A program made the translations under genes and the position numbers. The notes beneath the pieces are model-generated. The model was not told the origin of the DNA and did not search any database. It worked only from the letters and a program-made list of their open reading frames with translations. DNA of 64,000 nucleotides from Accumulibacter sp. (lineage in GTDB: Bacteria; Pseudomonadota; Gammaproteobacteria; Burkholderiales; Rhodocyclaceae): assembly GCA_031266435.1 (NCBI GenBank), contig JAISAZ010000082.1, positions 62,001-126,000 of the forward strand, in the 5' to 3' direction. Shown here piece after piece: positions 1-9,400 of the stretch (positions are counted from its first letter, which is position 1; every line of letters starts with the position of its first letter).

Positions 1-2
1 GC

Positions 3-413
3 TTGACCTCGGACGAGGCGCCGGATCCGCTCGACACGATCGAAAAATTCCTGTACGGATTCATCGACGCGATGGAGAACAACCCATTGCTCAGGCAGAC
101 TTTCGAGATCATGATGTGGCGCTGCGAATACGTGAATGAATTCGCCTCGGTTCTCTACGAAATCGTCCGCCCGCGTCACGATTTTTTGTCGGAGTTGAAA
201 GTCATCTACGCGCGCGCCGCGGACCGAGGCTTCCTGCGCCCCACGCTCGACCCCGAAGCGATGGCTTACGATACGCTGTCGTTCACGACGGGGATCATCC
301 ACAACTGGCTGATCGCGCTGGGGAGCGCCCACGAACATTGTCCGCAGATACGCGCGTCGATCAGAAGCCACGTCGCGTTGCGTCGGCGCGACACGATTTC
401 CGGGACGGATTGA
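3..413 (+). CDS. TetR-family transcriptional regulator, C-terminal part (5' end outside window)
   Basis: ORF open to the window edge; sequence resembles the TetR ligand-binding C-terminal domain (MAATS/AcrR type). Confidence 0.6.
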   Translation: MTSDEAPDPLDTIEKFLYGFIDAMENNPLLRQTFEIMMWRCEYVNEFASVLYEIVRPRHDFLSELKVIYARAADRGFLRPTLDPEAMAYDTLSFTTGIIHNWLIALGSAHEHCPQIRASIRSHVALRRRDTISGTD

Positions 414-417
414 CAAG

Positions 418-1443
418 ATGCACATCGAACACGATATCAAACTCGACTTTGCCGACGTTCTCATTCGCCCCAAGCGCTCGACGCTCGATTCGCGCTCCGA
501 AGTCGACATCACGCGAGACTTCGTCTTCCTGCATTCGGGGCGACATTACCACGGCATCCCGATCATCGCTTCCAATATGGATACCGTCGGCACCTTCGAG
601 ATGGCCGACGCGCTCGCCAAAGAGTCGCTGTCCGTCGCGCTGCACAAGCACTACGCCGAAGAAGCGCTTTTCTCTTTCTTCAAGGGGCGCGCCGAGTCGC
701 CGCCGGTTTTCTATTCGATGGGAATCATGCCGGCAGACTACGAAAAATTCGTCCGTGTCATGGATGCGGCAGGCGACTCGATCCACTGCGTCTGCGTCGA
801 CGTCGCCAACGGCTACACGAGGGCCTTCATCCGCTTCATCCACAAACTGCGTTCCGCGTTCCCGAAAATCACCTTGATGGCAGGGAACGTCGTCACGGGC
901 GAGATGACGGAAGAATTGATCCTCGACGGCGTCGATATCGTCAAGGTCGGCATCGGCCCCGGTTCGGTCTGCACGACGCGCAAGGTTACCGGCGTCGGCT
1001 ACCCGCAGCTTTCCGCGATCATCGAATGCGCCGACGCGGCGCACGGCCTGCGCGGACTGATCTGCGCCGACGGCGGTTGCGTCTCCCCCGGCGACCTGGC
1101 GAAAGCCTTCGGCGCTGGCGCCGATTTCGTCATGCTCGGCGGGATGCTCGCCGGACACGACGAATGCGCGGGCGAAATCGTCGAAGTCGACGGCGCGCGC
1201 AAGATGTCCTTCTACGGAATGAGTTCGCGCGAGGCAATGACAAAGTATTCCGGCGGGATCGCGCCGTACCGCGCCTCCGAAGGCAGGGCGGTACTGCTCG
1301 ACTGTCGCGGCCCCGTCGCCGGTGCCGTGCGCGAAATCCTGGGCGGCGTGCGGTCGGCATGCACCTACGTCGGCGCGCTCCGCCTGAAGGAATTGTCGAA
1401 ACGAACGACCTTCGTGCGCGTCGTTCGGCAGACAGAAGACTGA
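418..1443 (+). CDS. guaC: GMP reductase
   Basis: 341 aa; IMPDH/GMPR motifs [51 protein letters not shown]. Confidence 0.93.
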   Translation: MHIEHDIKLDFADVLIRPKRSTLDSRSEVDITRDFVFLHSGRHYHGIPIIASNMDTVGTFEMADALAKESLSVALHKHYAEEALFSFFKGRAESPPVFYSMGIMPADYEKFVRVMDAAGDSIHCVCVDVANGYTRAFIRFIHKLRSAFPKITLMAGNVVTGEMTEELILDGVDIVKVGIGPGSVCTTRKVTGVGYPQLSAIIECADAAHGLRGLICADGGCVSPGDLAKAFGAGADFVMLGGMLAGHDECAGEIVEVDGARKMSFYGMSSREAMTKYSGGIAPYRASEGRAVLLDCRGPVAGAVREILGGVRSACTYVGALRLKELSKRTTFVRVVRQTED

Positions 1444-1684
1444 AGACAGAGGACAGAAGACAGAACGGCCTTCGGCCTTGAGTAGTCAGTTGTCTGTAAT
1501 CCGAGGGAGGTAGTCACGCGACATCTGAATACTGAACACAGATCACGAAGCGAGCGCCAGCGAGCGCTCAGTCCTCTATCTTCTGTCTTCTGTCCTCTGA
1601 TGCGACATCTGAATACTGAACACAGATCACGAAGCGAGCGCCGGCGAGCGCTCAGTCTTCTGTCTTCTGTCCTCTGTCTTCTGA
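1429..1684. repeat. Composite heptad repeat element (AGRACAG)n - CGGCCTTCGGCCTT core - GCGACATCTGAATACTGAACACAGATCACGAAGCGAGCGC - (CTGTCYT)n
   Basis: Iterated 7-bp units on both sides in opposite orientation; GCGACATCTGAATACTGAACACAGATCACGAAGCGAGCGCC segment present twice. Confidence 0.85.
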
Positions 1685-2709
1685 TTTCCGTCGGCGCTTC
1701 CGCCGTATTTTTCGTCCTGTGGCGAAAGATGAGCACGGAGCCTGTCGAGATCGGGTACCCGAAGGGCGGCGACCGCATCGTGGCATCGAATTATGCAAAT
1801 CCGCATAACTGGCTGGCGGTCGAGCAAAGCCCGGAAAAACCCGTCGACGTTTTTTTCATCTACCCGACGAGTTGGCGCGCCAAGCCGGGCGAATACCCAA
1901 TAGCGGATATCGACAACAGCGAAATGCGGCACTGGGCAAAATATTACCTCGATACGCGCGCGTCGGCATTCAAGACCGCCGGGAATATCTACGCGCCGTT
2001 CTATCGGCAACTCGACGCCGCTTTCGCCTTGAGCCAGCATTCGACCACCACGGCATCGGCGTATTTTGCCGGGGTACCCTATGTGGATATCAAGGCGGCG
2101 TTCGCCCATTACATGAAGCACTTCAATCGTGGCCGTCCGTTCATCCTTGCCAGCCATTCGCAGGGTTCGGCGATGAGCCTCCTCCTTCTTGTCGATTACA
2201 TGAAGGAACACCCGGAAATTTACAGGCGGATGGTCGCCGCGTATCTCATCGGCATCCCCGTCACGCGTGACATCTACAGCGCGTATTCGTGGCTCAAACC
2301 CGCCCGGGCGCCCGACGATACCGGGGTCATCGTCTCGTACAACACGCAGTCGCCGATCGTCGACGCGCCGGGAAATCCGCTGGCGAATGAAAACTCGGTA
2401 TTGATCAACCCGGTTTCCTGGCAAACGAACGACGACGAAGCCCCCGCGAGTCGGAGCAAGGGCAGCGTGGCCGTAAACGAGGAAACCGGCGAACTCACCG
2501 ACCTAGGGTCGATCGCCAGCGCGCGGATCGACCCCGCGCGCGGGGTGATCGTCACGCTTGTGGCCCGTGAACGCTTCAGTTCGGACAGGGGGAGTCGTGC
2601 CTACTTCCCGCTGGGCGTCCTCCACGAAAACGATATCCCGCTCTTCTACTACGACCTTCGCGCGAACGCGGAACTGCGGGCGAAGGCTTTTCAGCGTTCA
2701 GAGGACTGA
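1600..2709 (+). CDS. DUF3089 (lipase-like alpha/beta hydrolase) protein with N-terminal hydrophobic anchor
   Basis: VDVFFIYPTSW, FILASHSQGSAM, VVSYNTQSP motifs typical of DUF3089; N-terminus overlaps repeat; alternative start ATG at 1729. Confidence 0.8.
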   Translation: MRHLNTEHRSRSERRRALSLLSSVLCLLISVGASAVFFVLWRKMSTEPVEIGYPKGGDRIVASNYANPHNWLAVEQSPEKPVDVFFIYPTSWRAKPGEYPIADIDNSEMRHWAKYYLDTRASAFKTAGNIYAPFYRQLDAAFALSQHSTTTASAYFAGVPYVDIKAAFAHYMKHFNRGRPFILASHSQGSAMSLLLLVDYMKEHPEIYRRMVAAYLIGIPVTRDIYSAYSWLKPARAPDDTGVIVSYNTQSPIVDAPGNPLANENSVLINPVSWQTNDDEAPASRSKGSVAVNEETGELTDLGSIASARIDPARGVIVTLVARERFSSDRGSRAYFPLGVLHENDIPLFYYDLRANAELRAKAFQRSED

Positions 2710-2790
2710 GGACAGAAGACAGAAGACAGAAGACTGAGCGCTCGCTGGCGCTTGCTTTGTAAGCAGTTGTCAGTATTCAGATGTCGCATG
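2698..2790. repeat. Heptad repeat element, partial copy
   Basis: gaggactgaggacagaagacagaagacagaagactgagcgctcgctggcgcttgctttg...cagtattcagatgtcgcatg. Confidence 0.8.
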
Positions 2791-2809
2791 GCTTGCTCCC
2801 ATCAGATTC

Positions 2810-2873
2810 CACACGAAGACACGAAGGCACGAAGGGATTCAGTAGGGACTTCGTGTCTTCGTGTCTTCGTGTG
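2810..2873. repeat. Large hairpin of 8-bp iterated units (CTTCGTGT)
   Basis: Arms CACACGAAGACACGAAGGCACGAAG / CTTCGTGTCTTCGTGTCTTCGTGTG, 24/25 complementary, 14-nt loop. Confidence 0.9.
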
Positions 2874-2904
2874 AACCAAAATAATCATATGTAATTCCTC
2901 AGCG

Positions 2905-3217
2905 CCATTCCAGCGCCTGCGGAACGTTGGGCTTCACTTCGTTCAGCCCAACCTATACCTGATGGGGTTTCGTCACTGCGGCGGCAACGCCGCCGGTTAC
3001 TGATCTGATTCCTGATCCCTGATTCCTGATACCTGATTGGGCATCGCTACGCTCACCCCAACCTATACCGCCGATAGGGCACGGCACGCCGTGCCCCTAC
3101 GAAAACCATTCCAGCGCCTGCGGAACGTTGGGCATCGCTTCGCTCACCCCAACCTATACCTGATGGGGTTTCGTCACTGCGGCGGCGAAGCCGCCGGTCA
3201 CTGATCTGATTCCTGAT
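2905..3217. repeat. Direct duplication (~112 bp, offset 201 bp) containing GTTGGGC hairpin, GC-rich hairpin and CTGATYC heptads
   Basis: CCATTCCAGCGCCTGCGGAACGTTGGGC...CCAACCTATACCTGATGGGGTTTCGTCACTGCGGCGGC...GCCGCCGGT at 2905 and 3106. Confidence 0.88.
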
Positions 3218-3262
3218 TCCTGATCCCTGATACCTGATCCCTGATTCCTGATCCCTGATTCG
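3196..3262. repeat. CTGATYC heptad array overlapping 3' end of rsmA
   Basis: ctgatctgattcctgattcctgatccctgatacctgatccctgattcctgatccctgattc. Confidence 0.9.
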
Positions 3263-4019
3263 CCAGCCTCACGTAGTCGTCGACGGACAACTCCTCGGCT
3301 CGCGCCGACGGGCTGATCCCGACCCGCGCCAGATCGGCGTCGCCAACCTCGTCCTTGAGCGTATTTCGCAGCATCTTGCGCCGCTGCGAAAAAGCCGCCC
3401 GGACGAGGCGGGAAAAACGTAGCTCGTCCCTCGCTTTCAGGTCTTCGGGCCGGCGCGGGATCATCCTGACGACCGACGAATCGACCTTCGGCGGCGGGTC
3501 GAACGATTCGGGCGGCACGTCGAAGAGACGGTCGATGACATAACGATACTGGAGCATCACCGACAGCCGTCCGTAATCGGCGGTGCGCGGTGTCGCCGCG
3601 AGCCGGTCGACGACTTCCTTTTGCAACATGAAGTGCATGTCGATCACGCGGTCGGCGTATTTTTCCAGATGGAAGAGAAGCGGCGTCGAAATATTGTACG
3701 GGAGGTTTCCGACGAGGCGCATTTTCGCGCCATCGGCAAACGTTCCGAAGTCGAAGCGGAGCGCGTCGCCTTCGGCGATCAGGAGTTTTTCGGGCGGGAA
3801 TTCGCGTTTCAGGCGCGCGACGATGTCGCGGTCGATTTCGACGACGCGCAGGCAGTCGACGCGCGAAATCAGCGGGCGCGTCAGCGCGCCGGCGCCTGGC
3901 CCGATTTCGACGATGCGCTCGCTTTTCCTCGGTGCGATGGCCTCCACGAGGGCGTTGATGACGCCGGCGTCGGTCAGAAAGTGCTGCCCGAAGCGTTTTC
4001 GGGTGACGGACCGCTTCAC
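3198..4019 (-). CDS. rsmA: 16S rRNA (adenine1518-N6/adenine1519-N6) dimethyltransferase RsmA/KsgA
   Basis: KRFGQHFLTD, EIGPGAGALT, GNLPYNISTPLLFHL; C-terminus runs into heptad repeat (SGIRDQVSGIRNQESDQ). Confidence 0.95.
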   Translation of the reverse strand: MKRSVTRKRFGQHFLTDAGVINALVEAIAPRKSERIVEIGPGAGALTRPLISRVDCLRVVEIDRDIVARLKREFPPEKLLIAEGDALRFDFGTFADGAKMRLVGNLPYNISTPLLFHLEKYADRVIDMHFMLQKEVVDRLAATPRTADYGRLSVMLQYRYVIDRLFDVPPESFDPPPKVDSSVVRMIPRRPEDLKARDELRFSRLVRAAFSQRRKMLRNTLKDEVGDADLARVGISPSARAEELSVDDYVRLANQGSGIRDQVSGIRNQESDQ

Positions 4020-4030
4020 TTTTTCACTTT

Positions 4031-4136
4031 GATTTCTTTTCCGCTTCGTTCATGCCTTGATGCCGAGCCGCTTCACAGGTCTTGCGTACGGCAAGGCGAA
4101 GTCGACAAAGGGTGGGACGATCTGGAAAAGGAATCC
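4031..4136. repeat. Inverted-repeat-ended element, copy 1 (overlaps pdxA 3' end)
   Basis: gatttcttttccgcttcgttcatgccttgatgccgagccgc...ggtgggacgatctggaaaaggaatcc; aligns with copies at 22464, 38300, 49968, 55120. Confidence 0.88.
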
Positions 4137-5113
4137 GCGCGGCGCGCCATCTCGACCGCCTGCTCGACCGCGGCGAAAAGGCTCGCCGCGTCGGCCTTCC
4201 CCGTTCCGGCGAGGTCAAGCGCCGTTCCGTGGTCGACCGAAGTCCGAATGACGGGTAAGCCCAGCGTGACGTTGATTCCCTTGCCGAAACTCGCGTATTT
4301 GAGCACCGCGAGCCCCTGGTCGTGGTACATCGCCAAAACGCAATCGCCGCGGGAGAGGATTGGCGGCGTAAAGAGCGTGTCCGCCGGGAAAGGGCCTTGA
4401 AGAAGCATCCCCTCACCGCGCAGACGTTCGAGAACCGGGATAATGACGTCGATCTCTTCCCTGCCGAGGTAGCCGCCCTCGCCGGCGTGCGGGTTCAGCC
4501 CGGAGACGAGAATGCGCGGCGACGCGACCCCGTATTTTCTTTTCATTTCGGCGTGCAGGATGCGCAAGGATTCTTCGAGCGAATCCGGCGTGATCGACGC
4601 GGGGACGTCTTTCAGCGCCAGGTGCGTCGTCGCGAGCGCGACCTTGAGGCCGCCGCCCGCGAGCATCATGACGACGCGCGGCGTCCGGGTTTTTTCGGCG
4701 AGGTATTTGGTATGCCCTGTGAATGGAATCCCGGCGTCGTTGATCGCGCCTTTGTGCACGGGCGCTGTGACCATCGCGGCGAATTCGCCCGACACACACC
4801 CCGCGAGTGCGCGGTCGAGCAGCTTCAATACGCAGGGTGAATTCACCGGGTCGGGACGCCCCGGCAGCGAGGGACGAAGGAGCGGCACGTCGAGGATGTC
4901 GAGCGTGGCCGGCGCGCTTTTCCCTGGAAAAGCATCTTCGCGCAGCGTGACCGACGCACCGAGGCGCGCGGCGCGCTCTTCCAGCATACGGCGGTCGCCG
5001 AGAACGACGACGCGCGCGCCGTCGAAACGCCGTTCGGCGAGGCGCAGACACAATTCGGGTCCGACGCCCGACGGCTCGCCCGAAGTGACGGCGACGAGGA
5101 ACGTGTCGCTCAT
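4073..5113 (-). CDS. pdxA: 4-hydroxythreonine-4-phosphate dehydrogenase
   Basis: TSGEPSGVGPEL, VTAPVHKGAINDAGIPFTGHTKYLAE, LVSGLNPHAGEGGYLGREE, MYHDQGL, ISTSVDHGTALDLAGTGKAD-like motifs. Confidence 0.95.
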   Translation of the reverse strand: MSDTFLVAVTSGEPSGVGPELCLRLAERRFDGARVVVLGDRRMLEERAARLGASVTLREDAFPGKSAPATLDILDVPLLRPSLPGRPDPVNSPCVLKLLDRALAGCVSGEFAAMVTAPVHKGAINDAGIPFTGHTKYLAEKTRTPRVVMMLAGGGLKVALATTHLALKDVPASITPDSLEESLRILHAEMKRKYGVASPRILVSGLNPHAGEGGYLGREEIDVIIPVLERLRGEGMLLQGPFPADTLFTPPILSRGDCVLAMYHDQGLAVLKYASFGKGINVTLGLPVIRTSVDHGTALDLAGTGKADAASLFAAVEQAVEMARRADSFSRSSHPLSTSPCRTQDL

Positions 5114-6414
5114 GTCGCTTCCGCCGCTTCGCCTTCGTTCAGACGGATTTCGATGTAGGCGCTGTCGCGCTCTTGGCGCAGCCAGTCCTGGTAGGCTTCG
5201 TCGAGCTTTCTTTCGCGCAGCGCCTGACGCGCGGCGGCACGCTGGCGTTCGGTCGAAACATCCTGGACGCGGCGCTCCAGAACTTCGATCAGGTGAAAGC
5301 CGAAAGGCGTCTGTACCGGCGCGCTGAGTTCGCCGGGTTTCAGCGCGTCCATCGCCTGTTCGAATTCCGGGACGGTGTCTCCGGGATACACCCAGCCCAG
5401 GTCGCCGCCCTTCGTCGCGGTCCCGTCCTGCGAGTAGAGACGCGCGAGTTCGGCGAAGTTCCCGCCGTAGCGAATCCGTTCGTAGAGGCCGTCGAGCCGG
5501 TGCTTCGCCTCCGATTCGGAAACGAGTTCGTTGACGCGGATCAGGATGTGGCGAACGCGCGTCTGCTGTACCGCCGGGAGGAGATTCCTTCCCCCCGTCT
5601 TCGAAATCAGCTTCACGATGTGAAAACCGTTCGGGCTGCGAAGGAGGCGCGAGATTTCTCCGTTGCCCATGCGGGCGACCGCGTCGGCGAAGAGGTTCGG
5701 AAGGCGGTTGAGCGGGCGTTTCTCCATGTAGCCGCCCTGGAGTCCGTCGGGCGCGTCGGAATACGCCGCCGCCATCTTGGCGAAGTCCTCGCCCTGACCG
5801 AGGCGTTCGAGGATCTCCTCGCCCTTTTTCTGAAGCGCCAGGATCTGTTCGGGACTCGCCGACTCGGGCGAGCGCAGGAGAATGTGCGCGATTTCGTATT
5901 CTTCTTCGGACGACGCGGCGTCTCCCGCGAGGTAGTTGTCGATTTCACCTTCCGATATGACGATTTTGTTCTCGACCTCGCGTTCGCGGAGCCGCGAGAT
6001 GGTCATTTCGTTTCGGATGTCTTCGCGGAAGCTCGCGAATGAAATCCCGTCTTTCTGCAATATCTCGCTGAACTGCGAAAGCGGCATATTGCTCCCCGCG
6101 GCGATCCTCTGGAGCGCCATTTCGAGCTGCATGTCGTCGATGCTGATCCCGACCTCGCGCGCGCGCTGCAACTGCACCTTGTCCATGATCAGGCGTTCGA
6201 GCATCTGCCTTTCGAGAACGTCGCGCGGCGGCAATTCCATCCCCTGTTTTTCCAGGCGCTTCAACGCCATATCGAGCCGCGAAAGCAATTCCAGATGCGT
6301 AATCACTTCGTCATTGACGACCGCGACGATGCGATCGGCGGGAACCGGCTCGCCGAACGAGGGCGCCGGCAGGGCGAAAACGAAAAAAAGGAGGAGGAAA
6401 CGGAGAGATTTCAT
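5110..6414 (-). CDS. surA: Periplasmic peptidyl-prolyl isomerase/chaperone SurA
   Basis: Signal peptide, SurA N domain, two parvulin domains (VRHILIRVNE...GGDLGWVYPGDTVPEFEQAM). Confidence 0.95.
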   Translation of the reverse strand: MKSLRFLLLFFVFALPAPSFGEPVPADRIVAVVNDEVITHLELLSRLDMALKRLEKQGMELPPRDVLERQMLERLIMDKVQLQRAREVGISIDDMQLEMALQRIAAGSNMPLSQFSEILQKDGISFASFREDIRNEMTISRLREREVENKIVISEGEIDNYLAGDAASSEEEYEIAHILLRSPESASPEQILALQKKGEEILERLGQGEDFAKMAAAYSDAPDGLQGGYMEKRPLNRLPNLFADAVARMGNGEISRLLRSPNGFHIVKLISKTGGRNLLPAVQQTRVRHILIRVNELVSESEAKHRLDGLYERIRYGGNFAELARLYSQDGTATKGGDLGWVYPGDTVPEFEQAMDALKPGELSAPVQTPFGFHLIEVLERRVQDVSTERQRAAARQALRERKLDEAYQDWLRQERDSAYIEIRLNEGEAAEAT

Positions 6415-6429
6415 GATGAATTCAACCTG

Positions 6430-9400
6430 TCATTGCCCTAGATACGAAGAGTCCTGATACGGTTCGTTGACCAGACTATACCCCTGGATATTGCGCCTGA
6501 GAATCTGGATCGGATTCGAGCCGATGCTTGCGAAGTCGTTGAGTTCGAGTTGCACGAAGAACGCCGCCGACGTCGAATCCTGCGTCAGCGCGAGCCTTTG
6601 CATGACCCCGCGCAGAACCCAGCAGCCGCCCTTGTATTCGACGCCGGTGACCGCCTGGACGACGCGCCCCGCCTGCGAAGCCGTCGAAAGCGTCGTTCCG
6701 GCGTCCTTGAACGAGTAATTGAGCCGCCCGACCGCGTAGAGACGCCCGCTGATCGGCCACTGCGCCGAAAAGTCGACCTGGTTGATCGGTGACGCTTCGT
6801 CGCGGTTGTAGCGGTAGGCCGCGTTGAACACCTTTCCGGGTTCGGGCACGTAGCGCATCCCGATCGACTGGCGCTTCACCTCGCGCTCCGAAAAATTGTA
6901 TTGCATCGAAAAATCGGCGTAAAGATGCGGGTAGATCTGCCCGTTGAACGACGCGAGGAAGTCCGACCGGTCCCACTTTCTGTCTTCCTGCGTTTGCGTC
7001 GGGTCTTCGACGAGGCCGACCTTGCCCTTCGTGAAGTAGAAGCGCTGCCCCAGCATCATGCGCATGATTTCCGTGCCGCTGCGCGGGTCGAGCAGGCGGC
7101 TCGAAAGTCCGGCGGTCAATTGGTTGGCGTTGCTGACCCGATCCCAGCTCGAAAACTGGTTTTCGGAAAAGATCTGCGCGAAGTTGAAGTCGGCCAGACC
7201 GGTATCGAACACGGGAATCTGGCTCTGATTCTTGTACGGGATATTCAGATAGTAGAGGCGCGGTTCGAGGGTCTGCGTGTAATCGCGTCCGAACCAGTTG
7301 CTCTTGCGCTCGAAGGTCATTCCCGAATCGACGCTGAGCACCGGAAGGTTGACGTTGATCTCGTGCTCCTGCCCTTGGGGGCCGCCCGAAAGCGAATAGC
7401 GCCGTATGTTCATGCCGACTTTCGGCGTGACGTACCACCCCGGCCGGATAAAGGGCAAGGAGACCTGCGGGTAGAGGACGACGCGCTGACCGACCGGCGG
7501 GTCGACGAGGAAGCCGTTGATCACCTGCTTCGGCCTCGAAAACGACGTATATTGAACCATCAGATTGCTGTCGGTCCCGTAGAGGTCGGGCTGGCGCGCG
7601 TTGAACGTGAGCTGCGGAAGCATGCGGTACTGTTCGACGATCGGGTTCTTCGGGTCGGGTTGCAGGGTCTGGTAGGCCTGGAAATTGGCCGTCGCGTTCC
7701 ACCACCCGCCGCCGTAATAGCTGAGAATCCCCTGTTGCAGGAGTTGGCCTTGCGAGGTCATCGAAACGTTGCTCGACAGGTCGGTGAAAAACCTGTCGTC
7801 CGAAACCTTGTTGTAATTGATCTGCCCGTAGAATCCGCTCGGCGTGTTCTGCGTATGCATCAGGGAGATTCCGTAGCGATTCTCTCCGTCGCGTAACTTG
7901 TCGGACGGAAGAACGTTGAGGCGTGCGAGTCCGCGTGCGTAGTTTCCGTCGCTCCTCCTGTCGAGGTAGCGGATTTCCGAATCCAGGAGCAGCCCGCGCC
8001 TCAAAAGGAGTTGCGGCGTAACGAGCGCGTCGAGGTTCGGCGCGATATTCCAGTAATACGGCGTCCGAATCATCGCGCCGACGTTGCTCGTCGCGCCGAA
8101 CGACGGCGCGAGGAAGCCCGACTTGCGCGCGTTGCTCAGCGAAAAGGGAAGGATCGGCGTATAAAACAGGGGAATATCCTTGAAATAAAGCGCCGCGCCG
8201 CGTCCCCGCCCTTCCTCCTTGTCGAAGTCGAGCTTGAGTTCGTCTGCCTTGAGATACCAGTCGTAGTTGTCCGGGGAACAGGTCGTGAAACGCGCGTTCG
8301 TCATGTTGTAGTGATTTTCGCCTTCGAGGTCAAGCCGCTCGGCGTCGCCGTGCGCGTCGGAGTAGGTCCGCCCGATCGCGCTCGAATTCCTGCGCTTGTA
8401 GTCGATCATCAGCGGCGGCGCGAAGCCCGAAGCGGCCTCGTCGGGGTCATCGGGCGCACCGAGATCGCCAGGGGACCGCATCCAGAAGGTATTGAGATTT
8501 TTCGGCTGCCGCTTGACGAGGAAGGTGGGGTTTTCAAAAAAACCGACCTTGTCTTCGAGCCGCATCCGCATCTTCGGTCCGGAAACGAGGTCCAGCCCGT
8601 GTTCGAGTCTCGCGTTGCCTTCCCCCTCGATTTCGTCCTCGACCGGCCAGTACGTCAGGCGGTCCGCCTTGATGACGACGTCGGGCTTGCGTAGCTCGGC
8701 AGCGCCGTAAGCGTTCATTTCGCTCTCTCCGTCGCCGACGACGCGGTCGGCGATCAGGAAGATCGGGCGATCGTCGCCGGAATCGCCTTCGGGCACCCCG
8801 CCGAGCGTCCTTGACAGCTTGAGTTCGAGCGGCGGCAGATCGTCGGTCGACTCTTCGGCATAAACGCTCTTTTCGAAGCTCTCGCCGGAGAAGGTCGGAG
8901 CGTTAGAAGCGTTCGGCGCGTCGGCGTCCGCCGCCGTTCCGGTTTCAGACGGCGCATAGACTCCGGGAAGCCCAAGCAGACGAGGGTCGACGCGCAAAAG
9001 ACCGAGACGGCGCACGCTTTCGACCTCGCTGGGAGTCGGCGTCGCCCACGGCGCGCGAGGTTTTTCCGCCGAAGGCGCGGGAGGTTTTTCCGCCGAAGCC
9101 GCGCGCGCTTCGCTCACGTCTCGCGCGTTTTCCCCGGTATCCACGTCCCGCGTTTTTACGCCACCCAAGCGGGGTTCGGGCGTATTGTCCGGCGCATCGC
9201 CGCGCGGCGCACGCGGCGTCGCGGGGGCGAAGTCGGATTCTGAGCCGAGTTCGGCGCCGGGTTCAAATTCAATCGGCGGGGCGCTCGCGGGGTCGGGCGT
9301 TGCCACCGGCGCGGCGAGCGTCCCGGGCACGCCGGATGCGTTGGACGCGTCGGACACGCCGGATGCGCCGGACACGCCGGACACTTCAGACGCTCCCGAT

